A stretch of 64,000 bases of DNA from Thainema sp966674685 (GTDB taxonomy: Bacteria > Cyanobacteriota > Cyanobacteriia > Phormidesmidales > Phormidesmidaceae), in assembly GCA_966674685.1 (NCBI GenBank), contig CBKWJC010000017.1, positions 1 to 64,000 on the forward strand, read 5' to 3'. How positions within the stretch are numbered: position 1 is the stretch's first letter; each line of letters starts with the position of its first letter. Positions 25,650 through 34,324 of this stretch are shown piece after piece. The position numbers and the translations under genes are program-made. Below the pieces are notes generated by a model. That model did no database searches, was not told where the DNA came from, and saw only the letters and a list, made by a program, of their open reading frames with translations.

Positions 25650-25690
25650 TAGGGTGTCGTATGACCTTCGGGTCTGGCTATGCTGAAGCG
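25650..25690. repeat. Fragment of a common cyanobacterial dispersed repeat
   Basis: GTAGGGTGTCGTATGACC, followed by GAAGCGAAGCGTAACGCACC, is of the widespread repeat class that reads GTGCGTTACGC...CACCCTAC. A partial copy, GTAGGGTGCGTTCGTGC, is near 51034. It lies in the spacer between convergent genes. Confidence 0.45.
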
Positions 25691-25801
25691 AAGCGTAACG
25701 CACCAAATAGGGCTGTAGAGGGTGTATCGCGTGGTCACTCATCCACCCTATTACTCATCTACTCCATCGCTCAGTTTTCAGCACCAGCACTGATCATTTA
25801 C

Positions 25802-26398
25802 CTACGCTCCCTTAGCCAATTCGCCGTACAGGTCATACCCACCTGCCCAAACTAAAGCCAGCAGCCGCAGACCGCGCTCGGTTAGTACGGCTTCACCGTC
25901 TTCGATGGCGACATCTTGGGGAGTACCGCCAGCCGCCTGCACTAGGTCGCCAATCCATTCGCCGCAGGGTTCTAGCTGGGTTTCCGGATGTAGCAAGCAT
26001 TCTAAGCGCGCCTGTAGTGATAGCCGTAGCCGATGATTTAGCTGTGTGTAAAGCGAAATTCCTGTGCGTTTCTCGACACCCGTTAGCACCTGCCGTGCAT
26101 ACCAGGCTGCTTGCCGCATGGGCAGTTCACGAATGCGCCAACTGAGGGAATCGAGAATCCGATCGACAAAGTTGGTGCCGAGCTGTTTGTGGAGCGCTGC
26201 GATCGCATCACCAGAATCGGCCTCATATACATCAAATAAACTATCCCAATCCATGCCTGGGTAGCGCTGCTTGAGCAATTGATATCCTCGCTCCGTCACC
26301 ATACAGGCATCCTGCTCAGCATCAAACGAAAAGTCCTTGCCCGGTGTCGCGCCTGCTTGAACTAAGAGTTGAAATAAACTGACTGCTTCTTCACGCAT
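25802..26398 (-). CDS. Conserved hypothetical protein with duplicated module, 198 aa
   Basis: The start chosen is the ATG at 26398, with GGAG six bases upstream; the frame is open to 26545 but that part looks non-coding. Two related stretches are visible: LFQLLVQAGATPGKDFSFDA...VTERGYQLL near the N-terminus and IGDLVQAAGGTPQDVAIEDG...LTERGLRLL near the C-terminus, with a helical middle. This suggests an internal duplication. The family is unknown. It is convergent with the EamA gene. Confidence 0.7.
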   Translation of the reverse strand: MREEAVSLFQLLVQAGATPGKDFSFDAEQDACMVTERGYQLLKQRYPGMDWDSLFDVYEADSGDAIAALHKQLGTNFVDRILDSLSWRIRELPMRQAAWYARQVLTGVEKRTGISLYTQLNHRLRLSLQARLECLLHPETQLEPCGEWIGDLVQAAGGTPQDVAIEDGEAVLTERGLRLLALVWAGGYDLYGELAKGA

Positions 26399-26540
26399 AA
26401 TACGCTCCACAAAATCTAAATATTTTGTAAAACGTAACATCGCGTTTTGCTGTGCGCCATCACACCAAAGGGTAGTGCAACGGCGTCCAAATATAGAGGA
26501 GTGGCTGCTCATTTCCACACAAGGTATGAACCAAAGATAG

Positions 26541-26611
26541 AACAAGTACTTAAAAAAACAGGAGAGCGCCCCTAGGGGCGCTCTCCTGTTTTTTATCTAT
26601 GTCAACCTACT
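26541..26611 (-). repeat. Family A hairpin repeat, copy 2; terminator for sufS
   Basis: A perfect 42-bp palindrome (26553-26594, centre CCTAGG) with A- and T-run ends, so it would terminate in both directions. Read on the minus strand it is preceded by AGTAGGTTGACATAGATAAA (26592-26611), the family A head motif. It lies immediately after the sufS stop and probably terminates the suf operon. Confidence 0.75.
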
Positions 26612-26615
26612 GAGG

Positions 26616-27878
26616 TTAGCCAAAAATGCTGCCGAAGAAGTCCACTGCTTCTTTGAGTGCTGCAATGAACGTGTCAATTTCTTCCTTGGTGTTGTAGAAA
26701 TAAAGGCTAGCTCGTGCCGTGGACTGGGCACCCACCACTCGGTGCAGCGGCTGTGTACAGTGATGACCAGCGCGAATGGCAACACCTGCCTGATCCAAAA
26801 TCGTGGAAATATCGTGGGGATGAACGGCTCCGGTCGTGAACGAGGCCAGTGCGGCGTGACCTTTGCCACCGGATTGTAGTTTTGGCCCGTAGATTGTCAC
26901 ATCGGGCACCTGCTCTAGTGCTTGGAACAGATAGCTGGTCAGCTCATTCTCGTAAGCGTAGATTTTGTCCATGCCGATGCCGCTGAGATAATCAACGGCG
27001 GCACCAAGAGCAATCGCTTCTGCGATCGCAGGTGTGCCCGCTTCAAATTTGTGGGGCACGTCAGCATAGGTGGAGTGATCCAGAAAGACATCGGCAATCA
27101 TCTCGCCACCACCCAGGAACGGCGGCATCTGGCGCAGAATTTCGCGCTTGCCGTAGAGGAAGCCGATGCCAGTGGGCGCACACATTTTATGACCGGATGC
27201 CACCAGCCAATCACAGCCAATTGCCTGTACGTCTAGCTTCATGTGGGGCGCACTCTGACAGGCATCAATCAGCACTTTCGCGCCGTGCTCGTGAGCCATC
27301 TGGGTAATTTGCTGAACGGGGTTAACGCAGCCCAGGGTGTTGGAAACGTGGACGACAGAAACCAGCTTTGTGCGATCGCACAATAGATCCTCGTACTGAT
27401 TCAGATCAAACGCCTGATGCTCGTCTAGTTCGACAAACTTCAGCACCGCGCCCGTTTTCTGAGCCACGATCTGCCAGGGCACCAGATTACTGTGGTGCTC
27501 CATGACTGTCAGAATCACTTCGTCGCCCTGCTTCAGGTTGTTCATGCCCCAGGCGTAGGCCACCAGGTTAATTGCTTCGGTGGCATTGCGTGTGTAGACG
27601 ATTTCTTCGCGATGAGCTGCATTGACGAAGGCTGCGACCTTATCCCGCGCTCCCTCGTAGGCATCGGTGGCCCGCGCACTCAGGGTATGGACGCCGCGAT
27701 GCACGTTGGCATTGTCTTGCTCGTAGTAGTTCCGCAGGGCATCCAGTACCGCCACTGGCTTTTGGGAGGTGGCGGCATTGTCCAGGTAGACGAGCGGCTT
27801 ACCGTGAATCTGCTGATTCAAAATCGGGAAGTCGGCGCGCACCTTGGTAGCGAGAGTGATGTCTTGAGCAAGGGTCAT
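26616..27878 (-). CDS. sufS: Cysteine desulfurase SufS
   Basis: 420 residues, a type II (SufS/CsdA) PLP enzyme. The PLP lysine is K231 in ASGHKMCAPTG, and the persulfide cysteine C374 is in RAGHHCTQPLHR. It converts cysteine to alanine and hands sulfur, as persulfide, to the SufBCD scaffold, usually through SufE, which is not in this window. It is the last gene of the suf operon. Length and motifs are normal. Confidence 0.97.
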   Translation of the reverse strand: MTLAQDITLATKVRADFPILNQQIHGKPLVYLDNAATSQKPVAVLDALRNYYEQDNANVHRGVHTLSARATDAYEGARDKVAAFVNAAHREEIVYTRNATEAINLVAYAWGMNNLKQGDEVILTVMEHHSNLVPWQIVAQKTGAVLKFVELDEHQAFDLNQYEDLLCDRTKLVSVVHVSNTLGCVNPVQQITQMAHEHGAKVLIDACQSAPHMKLDVQAIGCDWLVASGHKMCAPTGIGFLYGKREILRQMPPFLGGGEMIADVFLDHSTYADVPHKFEAGTPAIAEAIALGAAVDYLSGIGMDKIYAYENELTSYLFQALEQVPDVTIYGPKLQSGGKGHAALASFTTGAVHPHDISTILDQAGVAIRAGHHCTQPLHRVVGAQSTARASLYFYNTKEEIDTFIAALKEAVDFFGSIFG

Positions 27879-27968
27879 AGTGATTGGCTTGGGTTCTAGC
27901 GAATAAAGAACGAGCGTTACGTGAGCAGTTATTCGGGGTGGATCTGGAGAACGGAAAATATGAATGCG

Positions 27969-29297
27969 TTAATGAGTTTGCTCAGTCACATACTGAGTCA
28001 AGGTTTGCTGCAGTTCCGCCACCGGAATGCGATTGATAATGTCTTGGGCAAAGGCATAAATCAGCAGTCGCTGAGCGTTGTCCTGGCTAATGCCGCGACT
28101 CTGTAGATAGAAGACCTCATCCGCTTCGAGCTGGCTGATCGTCGCGCCGTGAGCACACTTGACGTTATCGGCCACAATCTCAAGCTGCGGCTTGGTATCC
28201 ACTCGCGCCTTGTCTGACAGCAGCAGGTTGCGGTTGAGCTGACTAGCATTGGTCAACTGAGCAGCACGGGGCACGAAAATCTTGCCGTTGAATACCGCAT
28301 GGGCCTGATCATCGACAATATTTTTCTGAATCTGGTCAGCGGTGCCGTGGGGTTGACTATAGTGAATCGCGCTGTGGGTATCTGCGACCTGCTTTCCGGT
28401 CAGCAGCGACAGTCCGTATACATTAGTTTCCGTCTGTGGCCCCGTTTGGAAAATATCGATATTGTGCCGAGACACCTGACCGCCAAGTGCGATCGCATTT
28501 AACGTATATCGACTATCACGAGCCTGAGATACTGCCGTTTTACCGATATGAAATGTTTGGTTAGTATCCCGCTGCACTCGCGTGTGATTCACCTGCGCGT
28601 TTTCGTCCAGCCAAATTTCAGTCACGGCATTGGTGAACTGAGCGGTATCGCCAAAGCCGATGTAGTCTTCGACTAGCGTGACGGCACTGCTGGATTCAGC
28701 CACGACGAGTGCGCGAGGTTGAGCGAGCTGATTTGCTGTTGCCGTACTCGCGAACAGCAGATGCAAAGGAGCTTCAATCACCTGATTGCGCGGAATCCAG
28801 ACAATCGCTGCATCTTGGAACCCTGCCGCATTCAGAGCGGTGAAGACCTCATTGCCGCCTTTTTGCTGCCCCAAATAGGCCGAGAGCTTGTCGCCTTCTA
28901 GCGTATCTAGATTGCCGACAACGACTCCATTGGGTAAACCCGCCGTTGTGGATAATTTTGGCGCATAGCGACCATCGACAAACACTAGTCGCGTCTTGGC
29001 TTCAGTTAAGGCATAACCTTCAATCTGCTTAGCATTCACTGAACCAGAAGCGGCAACAGGCTGAAACTCGGTGCCCAGCATGGCTGACAGGTCGGTGAAC
29101 TTCCACTCCTCATCGCGGGTTGAGGGAAAGGTTTGTTCGTGGACGAGGGCAGAAGTGCGATCGCGCAATTCATCCAGCCAGTTACCCTGATTGGCGCGAA
29201 CGGAACGCTCCAGAAGCCCTTTTAAGTAAGCCTGCCGCTCAGCGGCAGCTTTGCTCTGGGGCGGAGCTTGCGTTTCGGGAGAGACTTGGATGGTCAT
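27969..29297 (-). CDS. sufD: Fe-S cluster assembly protein SufD
   Basis: 442 residues of the SufB/SufD beta-helix family. The C-terminal block KCAHGATISQLEADEVFYLQSRG holds the conserved histidine and glutamates near the SufB-SufD interface. SufD pairs with SufB and with two SufC ATPases to build clusters. It overlaps sufC by four bases (ATGA at 29297-29294), suggesting translational coupling. No defect is seen. Confidence 0.96.
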   Translation of the reverse strand: MTIQVSPETQAPPQSKAAAERQAYLKGLLERSVRANQGNWLDELRDRTSALVHEQTFPSTRDEEWKFTDLSAMLGTEFQPVAASGSVNAKQIEGYALTEAKTRLVFVDGRYAPKLSTTAGLPNGVVVGNLDTLEGDKLSAYLGQQKGGNEVFTALNAAGFQDAAIVWIPRNQVIEAPLHLLFASTATANQLAQPRALVVAESSSAVTLVEDYIGFGDTAQFTNAVTEIWLDENAQVNHTRVQRDTNQTFHIGKTAVSQARDSRYTLNAIALGGQVSRHNIDIFQTGPQTETNVYGLSLLTGKQVADTHSAIHYSQPHGTADQIQKNIVDDQAHAVFNGKIFVPRAAQLTNASQLNRNLLLSDKARVDTKPQLEIVADNVKCAHGATISQLEADEVFYLQSRGISQDNAQRLLIYAFAQDIINRIPVAELQQTLTQYVTEQTH

Positions 29298-30085
29298 ACG
29301 GCAGCCACCTCCACTTGGTTCTCTGCCAGAATCCAGTCATAGCCACGGGATTCGAGTTCTTCGGCCAGTTCCTTACCGCCCGTGCGGAGAATTCGGCCTT
29401 GAGCCATGACGTGAACGAAATCGGGCTGAATGTAGTTCAGCAGCCGCTGGTAGTGGGTAATCAGCAGAACGCTGTTTTCGGGCGTCGTGATCTGATTGAC
29501 GCCACCCGCCACGGTTTTGAGCGCGTCAATGTCGAGACCGGAATCGGTTTCATCCAGAATGGCCAGCTTCGGCTCTAGCAGCGCCATCTGCAGGATTTCG
29601 TTGCGCTTCTTCTCGCCACCGGAGAACCCCTCATTGACGCTGCGGCTCAAGAAGCTAGGATCCATCTTGACAACATCCAGCTTTTCTTGAATCAGCTCGT
29701 CAAAGTCGAAGGAATCCAGTTCCTCTAGTCCCTGCTGCTGCCGATGGGCATTGTAGGAAACGCGCAGAAAGTCGAGATTGCTGACGCCTGGGATTTCAAT
29801 CGGGTACTGAAACGCCAGGAAAATGCCAGCCCAAGCCCGCTCTTCCGCTTCTAGCTCAGATAGATCCTGACCCCGGAACAGGATTTCGCCACCTGTCACG
29901 GTGTAATCGGGATGACCCGCCAAAATCTTGGAGAAGGTACTCTTACCGGAACCATTCGGCCCCATAATGGCGTGGATTTCGCCTGCCTTAATGTCTAAAT
30001 TCAAGCCTTTCAGAATTTGCACGCCATCGACCTCGGCTGTGAGGTCTTTGACCGAAAGAATGACTTCTGCGTTCTCGTTAATCAC
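29294..30085 (-). CDS. sufC: Fe-S cluster assembly ATPase SufC
   Basis: 263 residues. Walker A GPNGSGKST at 42-50, signature GFSGGEKKRNEI and Walker B LAILDETDSGLD are present. The SGGEKKRNEI sequence is specific to SufC among ABC ATPases. It drives conformational change in SufB-SufD. The start codon is GTG. The gene couples to sufD and follows sufB by about 100 bp. Confidence 0.97.
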   Translation of the reverse strand: MINENAEVILSVKDLTAEVDGVQILKGLNLDIKAGEIHAIMGPNGSGKSTFSKILAGHPDYTVTGGEILFRGQDLSELEAEERAWAGIFLAFQYPIEIPGVSNLDFLRVSYNAHRQQQGLEELDSFDFDELIQEKLDVVKMDPSFLSRSVNEGFSGGEKKRNEILQMALLEPKLAILDETDSGLDIDALKTVAGGVNQITTPENSVLLITHYQRLLNYIQPDFVHVMAQGRILRTGGKELAEELESRGYDWILAENQVEVAAV

Positions 30086-30188
30086 GGCTCAATCTACGTC
30101 CTAACTCGTCCTAATGGTGTCCTAAATCGTTCCTAATTGTTACTGTATGCCTTTATGCACATCGAGCGATAGCATTACGCAATACTCA

Positions 30189-31631
30189 CTAACCGACTGA
30201 ATTTTCTAGCTTCAGCGCTAGCAGACGATCCGCTTCTACCGCAAATTCCATCGGCAGCTCGTTAAACACATCCTTACAGAAGCCGCTGATAATCATGGAG
30301 ACAGCGTCCTCTTCGGAAATGCCGCGCTGAGCAAAGTAGAAGAGCTGATCCTCGCCAATCTTGGAGGTTGATGCTTCGTGCTCCACCTTGGATCGATTGT
30401 TTTGTACCTGGATATAGGGGAAGGTATTGGCCGAGGACGTATCGCCAATCAGCATTGAATCGCACTGGGAATAGTTGCGCGCTCCTTCTGCTTTCGGGCC
30501 AATTTTGACCAGACCCCGGTAGCTATTCTTGGACTTGCCCGCCGAGATGCCCTTGGAAATAATGGTGCTGCGGGTGTTCTTGCCGATGTGGATCATCTTG
30601 GTGCCCGTGTCGGCCTGCTGATAGTTATTGGTCAGCGCCACCGAGTAGAACTCGCCGACGGAGTTGTCGCCTTTGAGGACGCAACTGGGGTACTTCCAGG
30701 TGATGGCGGAACCTGTCTCGACCTGCGTCCAGGAAATCTTGGAGTTGACGCCCGCACAGAGACCGCGCTTGGTCACAAAGTTGTAAATGCCGCCTTTGCC
30801 TTCTTCGTTGCCAGCGTACCAGTTCTGGACGGTGGAATACTTGATTTCAGCGTTGTCGAGCGCGACTAGCTCAACCACGGCGGCATGGAGCTGGTTGGTG
30901 TCGAACATGGGTGCCGTGCAGCCTTCCAGGTAAGTGACAGAGCTGCCTTCGTCGGCCACAATCAGCGTCCGCTCAAACTGGCCGGACTCGCCGTTGTTAA
31001 TCCGGAAGTAGGTGGACAGATCCATCGGGCACTTGACGCCTTTGGGAATGTAGACGAACGATCCGTCACTAAACACAGCGGAGTTCAGGGCAGCATAGTA
31101 GTTGTCGCCTGTGGGGACAACGCTGCCTAGATACTTTTCGACTAGCTCGGGAAACTCTTTAACCGCTTCTGAAATGGAGCAGAAGATCACGCCAACCTCA
31201 GCCAGCTTCTCGCGGAACGTCGTGGCAACGGAAACGCTGTCGAAGATCGCGTCAACTGCAACGTTCACATTGGCTAGACGCTTCTGTTCAGATAGCGGAA
31301 TACCTAACTTCTCAAAGGTTTCCAGCAGAGCCGGATCAACTTCATCTAGGCTGCCCAGCTTCTCTTTCTTCTTGGGCGCTGAGTAGTAAACAATCTTCTG
31401 ATAGTCAATTGGCGGATATTGCACATTGGGCCAGGTTGGCTCCTGCATCTTGAGCCATTGGCGATAGGCTTTCAGCCGGAAGTTGAGCATGAACTCAGGT
31501 TCATCCTTTTTAGCTGAAATGGCGCGCACGACCTCTTCACTGAGTCCAGGGGGTAGAGAGTCGGACTCAATGTCGGTGATAAACCCGTACTTATACGGTT
31601 GATTGACAAGCGTTTTAACAGATGTACTCAT
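30189..31631 (-). CDS. sufB: Fe-S cluster assembly scaffold SufB
   Basis: About 480 residues from the ATG at 31631 (MSTSVKTLVNQPYKYGF). The open frame extends 38 codons further upstream but that part has no SufB character. The motif-rich C-terminal region (NYSQCDSMLIGDTSSANTFPY, VEHEASTSKIGEDQLFYFAQRGISEEDA) carries the conserved Glu and His, and CVLKGDNSVGEFYSVAL lies in the centre. It is the first gene of the sufBCDS unit. Promoter elements should lie within 31632-31818. Confidence 0.97.
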   Translation of the reverse strand: MSTSVKTLVNQPYKYGFITDIESDSLPPGLSEEVVRAISAKKDEPEFMLNFRLKAYRQWLKMQEPTWPNVQYPPIDYQKIVYYSAPKKKEKLGSLDEVDPALLETFEKLGIPLSEQKRLANVNVAVDAIFDSVSVATTFREKLAEVGVIFCSISEAVKEFPELVEKYLGSVVPTGDNYYAALNSAVFSDGSFVYIPKGVKCPMDLSTYFRINNGESGQFERTLIVADEGSSVTYLEGCTAPMFDTNQLHAAVVELVALDNAEIKYSTVQNWYAGNEEGKGGIYNFVTKRGLCAGVNSKISWTQVETGSAITWKYPSCVLKGDNSVGEFYSVALTNNYQQADTGTKMIHIGKNTRSTIISKGISAGKSKNSYRGLVKIGPKAEGARNYSQCDSMLIGDTSSANTFPYIQVQNNRSKVEHEASTSKIGEDQLFYFAQRGISEEDAVSMIISGFCKDVFNELPMEFAVEADRLLALKLENSVG

Positions 31632-31818
31632 GGGTAACTTAAATGCTCTCGACTCTCTTCTCTCAGCAGGATCTCTTGGATAGATAGTGGTTGCTGCGGT
31701 TGCGGGGGTGGCAATGTGCGATCGCACTTGATATACCGTGCTCAATTTATGACATCTGATACATCATTACGTCGCACATCTTCTTTTGTAAGCGCTCCGA
31801 ATGAAGCCGCCTGGAGGC

Positions 31819-32184
31819 TTAGTACTTACTCGTCTCAGCCCGGATTTGTTCAAACGTAATTTCCTGGCTTTCACCCGCAAAGTCATTATCTGGGGTCAGG
31901 AACAACATACAGTGGCATTCCTTCCGCTCGCGCATGGGAACGCAAGGACAGTTCCAGTAAGCTGCGGCAACCTCAGCTTCTTTGTCCTCATAATGACGGC
32001 AGGGACACAGCGGAGCACCTAGCTCCTCCTTGTGCTTGGCTAGCCCTTCAATCACCACAGCCGTCACACCTGGGTCTACACAAAAGTAGGTGCCCGTGCG
32101 CTTGGCATAGGTTTCTGAAAAGTTTCGCATCGCCTCTAAATTTTTATCGGATGCTTGCTTTGCTTCTGTCGGTACTGAATTCAT
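31819..32184 (-). CDS. ftrC: Ferredoxin:thioredoxin reductase, catalytic beta subunit
   Basis: 121 residues with the exact FTR signature C60PC62-X16-C79PC81-X8-C90HC92. These residues bind the [4Fe-4S] cluster and form the redox-active disulfide. The enzyme uses electrons from ferredoxin to reduce thioredoxin and switch on light-regulated enzymes. The variable subunit (FtrV) is not in the window. The gene lies upstream of sufB on the same strand and divergent from sufR. Its placement beside Fe-S assembly genes suits an Fe-S enzyme and may allow shared SufR control (inference). Confidence 0.96.
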   Translation of the reverse strand: MNSVPTEAKQASDKNLEAMRNFSETYAKRTGTYFCVDPGVTAVVIEGLAKHKEELGAPLCPCRHYEDKEAEVAAAYWNCPCVPMRERKECHCMLFLTPDNDFAGESQEITFEQIRAETSKY

Positions 32185-32550
32185 TTCGATCAGGTGCAGG
32201 ACAACCAGTTAATTTTATAATTAAAGCAACAACTCTATTGCTTATATCTATTGTAGGCTACTTTAGAAACATAAAAGTTGTCAAAGTCCAGCCGAACTAT
32301 TTTTAGAGGCGGTATCCCGTACTTAATCTATGTGAATCGCTCAGTGCTGGTGAGGCAATGTCTGTCGTATCGGCGTTGTACAACGGCACACAGCGAGTTT
32401 CTATCTATGGATTTCAGCGCGATTCGCCTTATTACCGTAAATCGCGCACTTTAAAAATCGCGAACAGTAATCACGCACAGTGAATCGCGGCAGGCCAGTC
32501 AGTACGCACATTCGGTACGCACATCAGTACGCACAAATATGGGGAAGACA
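32185..32550. promoter_or_regulatory. Divergent control region between ftrC-suf and sufR
   Basis: About 360 bp. It holds one imperfect match to the known SufR operator pattern CAAC-N6-GTTG: CAAC-AACTCT-ATTG at 32227-32240. A 12-bp palindrome CGTTGTACAACG lies at 32374-32385. Three direct repeats of GTACGCACA (32502, 32515, 32527; spacing 12-13 bp) end just before the sufR start. In Synechocystis SufR represses the divergent sufBCDS. Which of these sites works is inference. Confidence 0.5.
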
Positions 32551-33228
32551 ATGTCAACGACCCAGTCTACTTCGACGAAGCATGACATTTTAGAATATTT
32601 GCTGAAACACGGAGAGGCGAATGCTCATGATTTAGCGGAGCATCTGGATATCAGTCCGCAAGCGGTGCGCCGCCACTTGAAAGATCTAGAATCAGAATCC
32701 CTGATTCAGCACCACGCGATTCAAGAAGGCATGGGGCGACCCAATCATAAATATTCCTTGAGCCAAGAAGGGCGCGATCGCTTTCCGGCTCAGTATGATG
32801 AATTTGCGATTTCGCTGCTGGATACGCTGACTGAAACCGTTGGCCAAGAGCAGGTCGGCACTATTCTGCAAAAGCAGTGGGAGCGCAAAGCCAAGGAGTA
32901 TCGCGAACATCTCGGTCAGCAGCCGCTTGCCGAACGAGTGGCGGCACTGGTGGAACTCCGGCGCGCCGAAGGCTACATGGCCGAGTGGTATCGGGTGGAA
33001 AAAGATGAATCTGAGAAATCCGAGCCGTCTGAACCGTCTGAACCTAAATTCATCATCACGGAATATAACTGCGCCATTTCCCAGATTGCGGAATCGTTCC
33101 CAAACGTCTGTGACCACGAACTGGACATGTTTCGGGTCGCGCTAGATGGCTGTTCCGTGGAGCGGACTCACTGGATTGTCAACGGCGAACATCGCTGCGG
33201 CTATTTGATTAAGGCCAAAAATGATTGA
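32551..33228 (+). CDS. sufR: Iron-sulfur cluster biosynthesis repressor SufR
   Basis: About 225 residues. I chose the ATG at 32551, since GGGGAAG precedes it; a second ATG lies at 32539. An N-terminal winged helix (ILEYLLKHGEANAHDLAEHLDISPQAVRRHL) is followed by a dimerisation/cluster domain. In the longer reading the cysteines are at 178, 191, 205 and 220. In SufR a [4Fe-4S] cluster is bound by conserved cysteines, and its loss relieves repression. A short low-complexity insert (SEKSEPSEPSEPK) precedes the cluster domain and looks like a recent repeat expansion. It is divergent from ftrC-sufBCDS, the standard context. Confidence 0.95.
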   Translation: MSTTQSTSTKHDILEYLLKHGEANAHDLAEHLDISPQAVRRHLKDLESESLIQHHAIQEGMGRPNHKYSLSQEGRDRFPAQYDEFAISLLDTLTETVGQEQVGTILQKQWERKAKEYREHLGQQPLAERVAALVELRRAEGYMAEWYRVEKDESEKSEPSEPSEPKFIITEYNCAISQIAESFPNVCDHELDMFRVALDGCSVERTHWIVNGEHRCGYLIKAKND

Positions 33229-33619
33229 TGCCTGGGGGCGAATGGTGTAGAGGGCGAATGGCGTAGAGGGCGAATGGCCATTCGCCCCTACGGGAACGAC
33301 ATGCCTTGTAGGTCGGGTTGAGGTACGAAACCCGATGATTCTGATGCTTTGCGATCGCAAGACAATGTGACCTCGCAGACCCGATTAAGTCATTCCCTTT
33401 AGCGCTACAGATGAGTTCAGTGCTGAGGAGTGAGGGCTGATGTGCAATTACGCCTCACGCCTCACTCCTCTCGCCTCACTTCTCTCGCCTCACGATACTG
33501 ACAGTTGATGTGTAGCCATAGTTAAGAGAAACGATATGACCAATGTGGTCAGGCTTGTGAGTTAATGGGCTTATGGTAAAACGGCTCTAGAGCCGACACA
33601 TTTGGATTGAGGCGAAACT
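33229..33619. other. Spacer with short palindromes between sufR and ispD
   Basis: No gene is seen. The palindrome GGGCGAATGGCCATTCGCCC is at about 33269-33288, with two preceding half copies of GGGCGAATGG. The tract near 33415-33490 is made of CTCACTCCT/GCCTCAC repeats. It appears to be a repeat-accumulation site. Confidence 0.55.
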
Positions 33620-34309
33620 GTGCATTTGTTAATTCCAGCGGCGGGCATGGGGCGACGGATGAAGAGCGATCGCAACAAGCTGCTGCTGTCGCTGCTTGGC
33701 CGATCGCTGATTGAATGGAACCTGCGGGCAATTGATCAGGCTGAATCGATTACCTGGATCGGCATTATTGGCCAACCGACTGACCAGCCGGATTTAGAGG
33801 CAATTGTGGCGGACTTGAACCTGAGTAAACCCGTCGAGTTCATCATTGGCGGCGCAACTCGGCAGGAATCAGTCTATAACGGTTTGCAAGCTTTGCCGGA
33901 TGATGCGACGTATGTGCTGATTCATGATGGCGCGCGCTGTTTGGCCACGCCGGATTTGCTCAACCGCTGTGCGGCAGCATTAGAAACCTGTCCCGGATTC
34001 ATTGCCGCTGTGCCCGTCAAGGACACGATCAAAGTGGTAGATGATCAGCACCGGATTAAAGACACGCCCGATCGCAGCTATCTGTGGGCGGCGCAAACGC
34101 CCCAGGGCTTTGAGGTGCAAACGCTGAAGGACTGTCACGATAAAGGACGGCAGCTCGGTTGGGAAGTAACTGATGATGCCGCCCTGTTTGAAAAATGCGG
34201 CTTGCCCGTGCAGATCGTCGAGGGCGAAGAGACCAATTTGAAGGTAACGACCCCAGTTGATCTTGCGATCGCAGAATTTATCCTCCGCCAGCGACAGGAA
34301 TTACCCTAA
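33620..34309 (+). CDS. ispD: 2-C-methyl-D-erythritol 4-phosphate cytidylyltransferase
   Basis: 229 residues. It starts with GTG, with GAGGCGA upstream. N-terminal LIPAAGMGRRMKSDRNKLLLSLLGR is the CTP-binding loop, VLIHDGARCLATP the conserved metal-binding region, and AVPVKDTIKVV and EGEETNLKVTTPVDL the family blocks. It makes CDP-methylerythritol in the MEP pathway, which supplies isoprenoids for carotenoids and chlorophyll. It is convergent with purK. Confidence 0.95.
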   Translation: MHLLIPAAGMGRRMKSDRNKLLLSLLGRSLIEWNLRAIDQAESITWIGIIGQPTDQPDLEAIVADLNLSKPVEFIIGGATRQESVYNGLQALPDDATYVLIHDGARCLATPDLLNRCAAALETCPGFIAAVPVKDTIKVVDDQHRIKDTPDRSYLWAAQTPQGFEVQTLKDCHDKGRQLGWEVTDDAALFEKCGLPVQIVEGEETNLKVTTPVDLAIAEFILRQRQELP

Positions 34310-34324
34310 GACAGGTAAGCGCCA

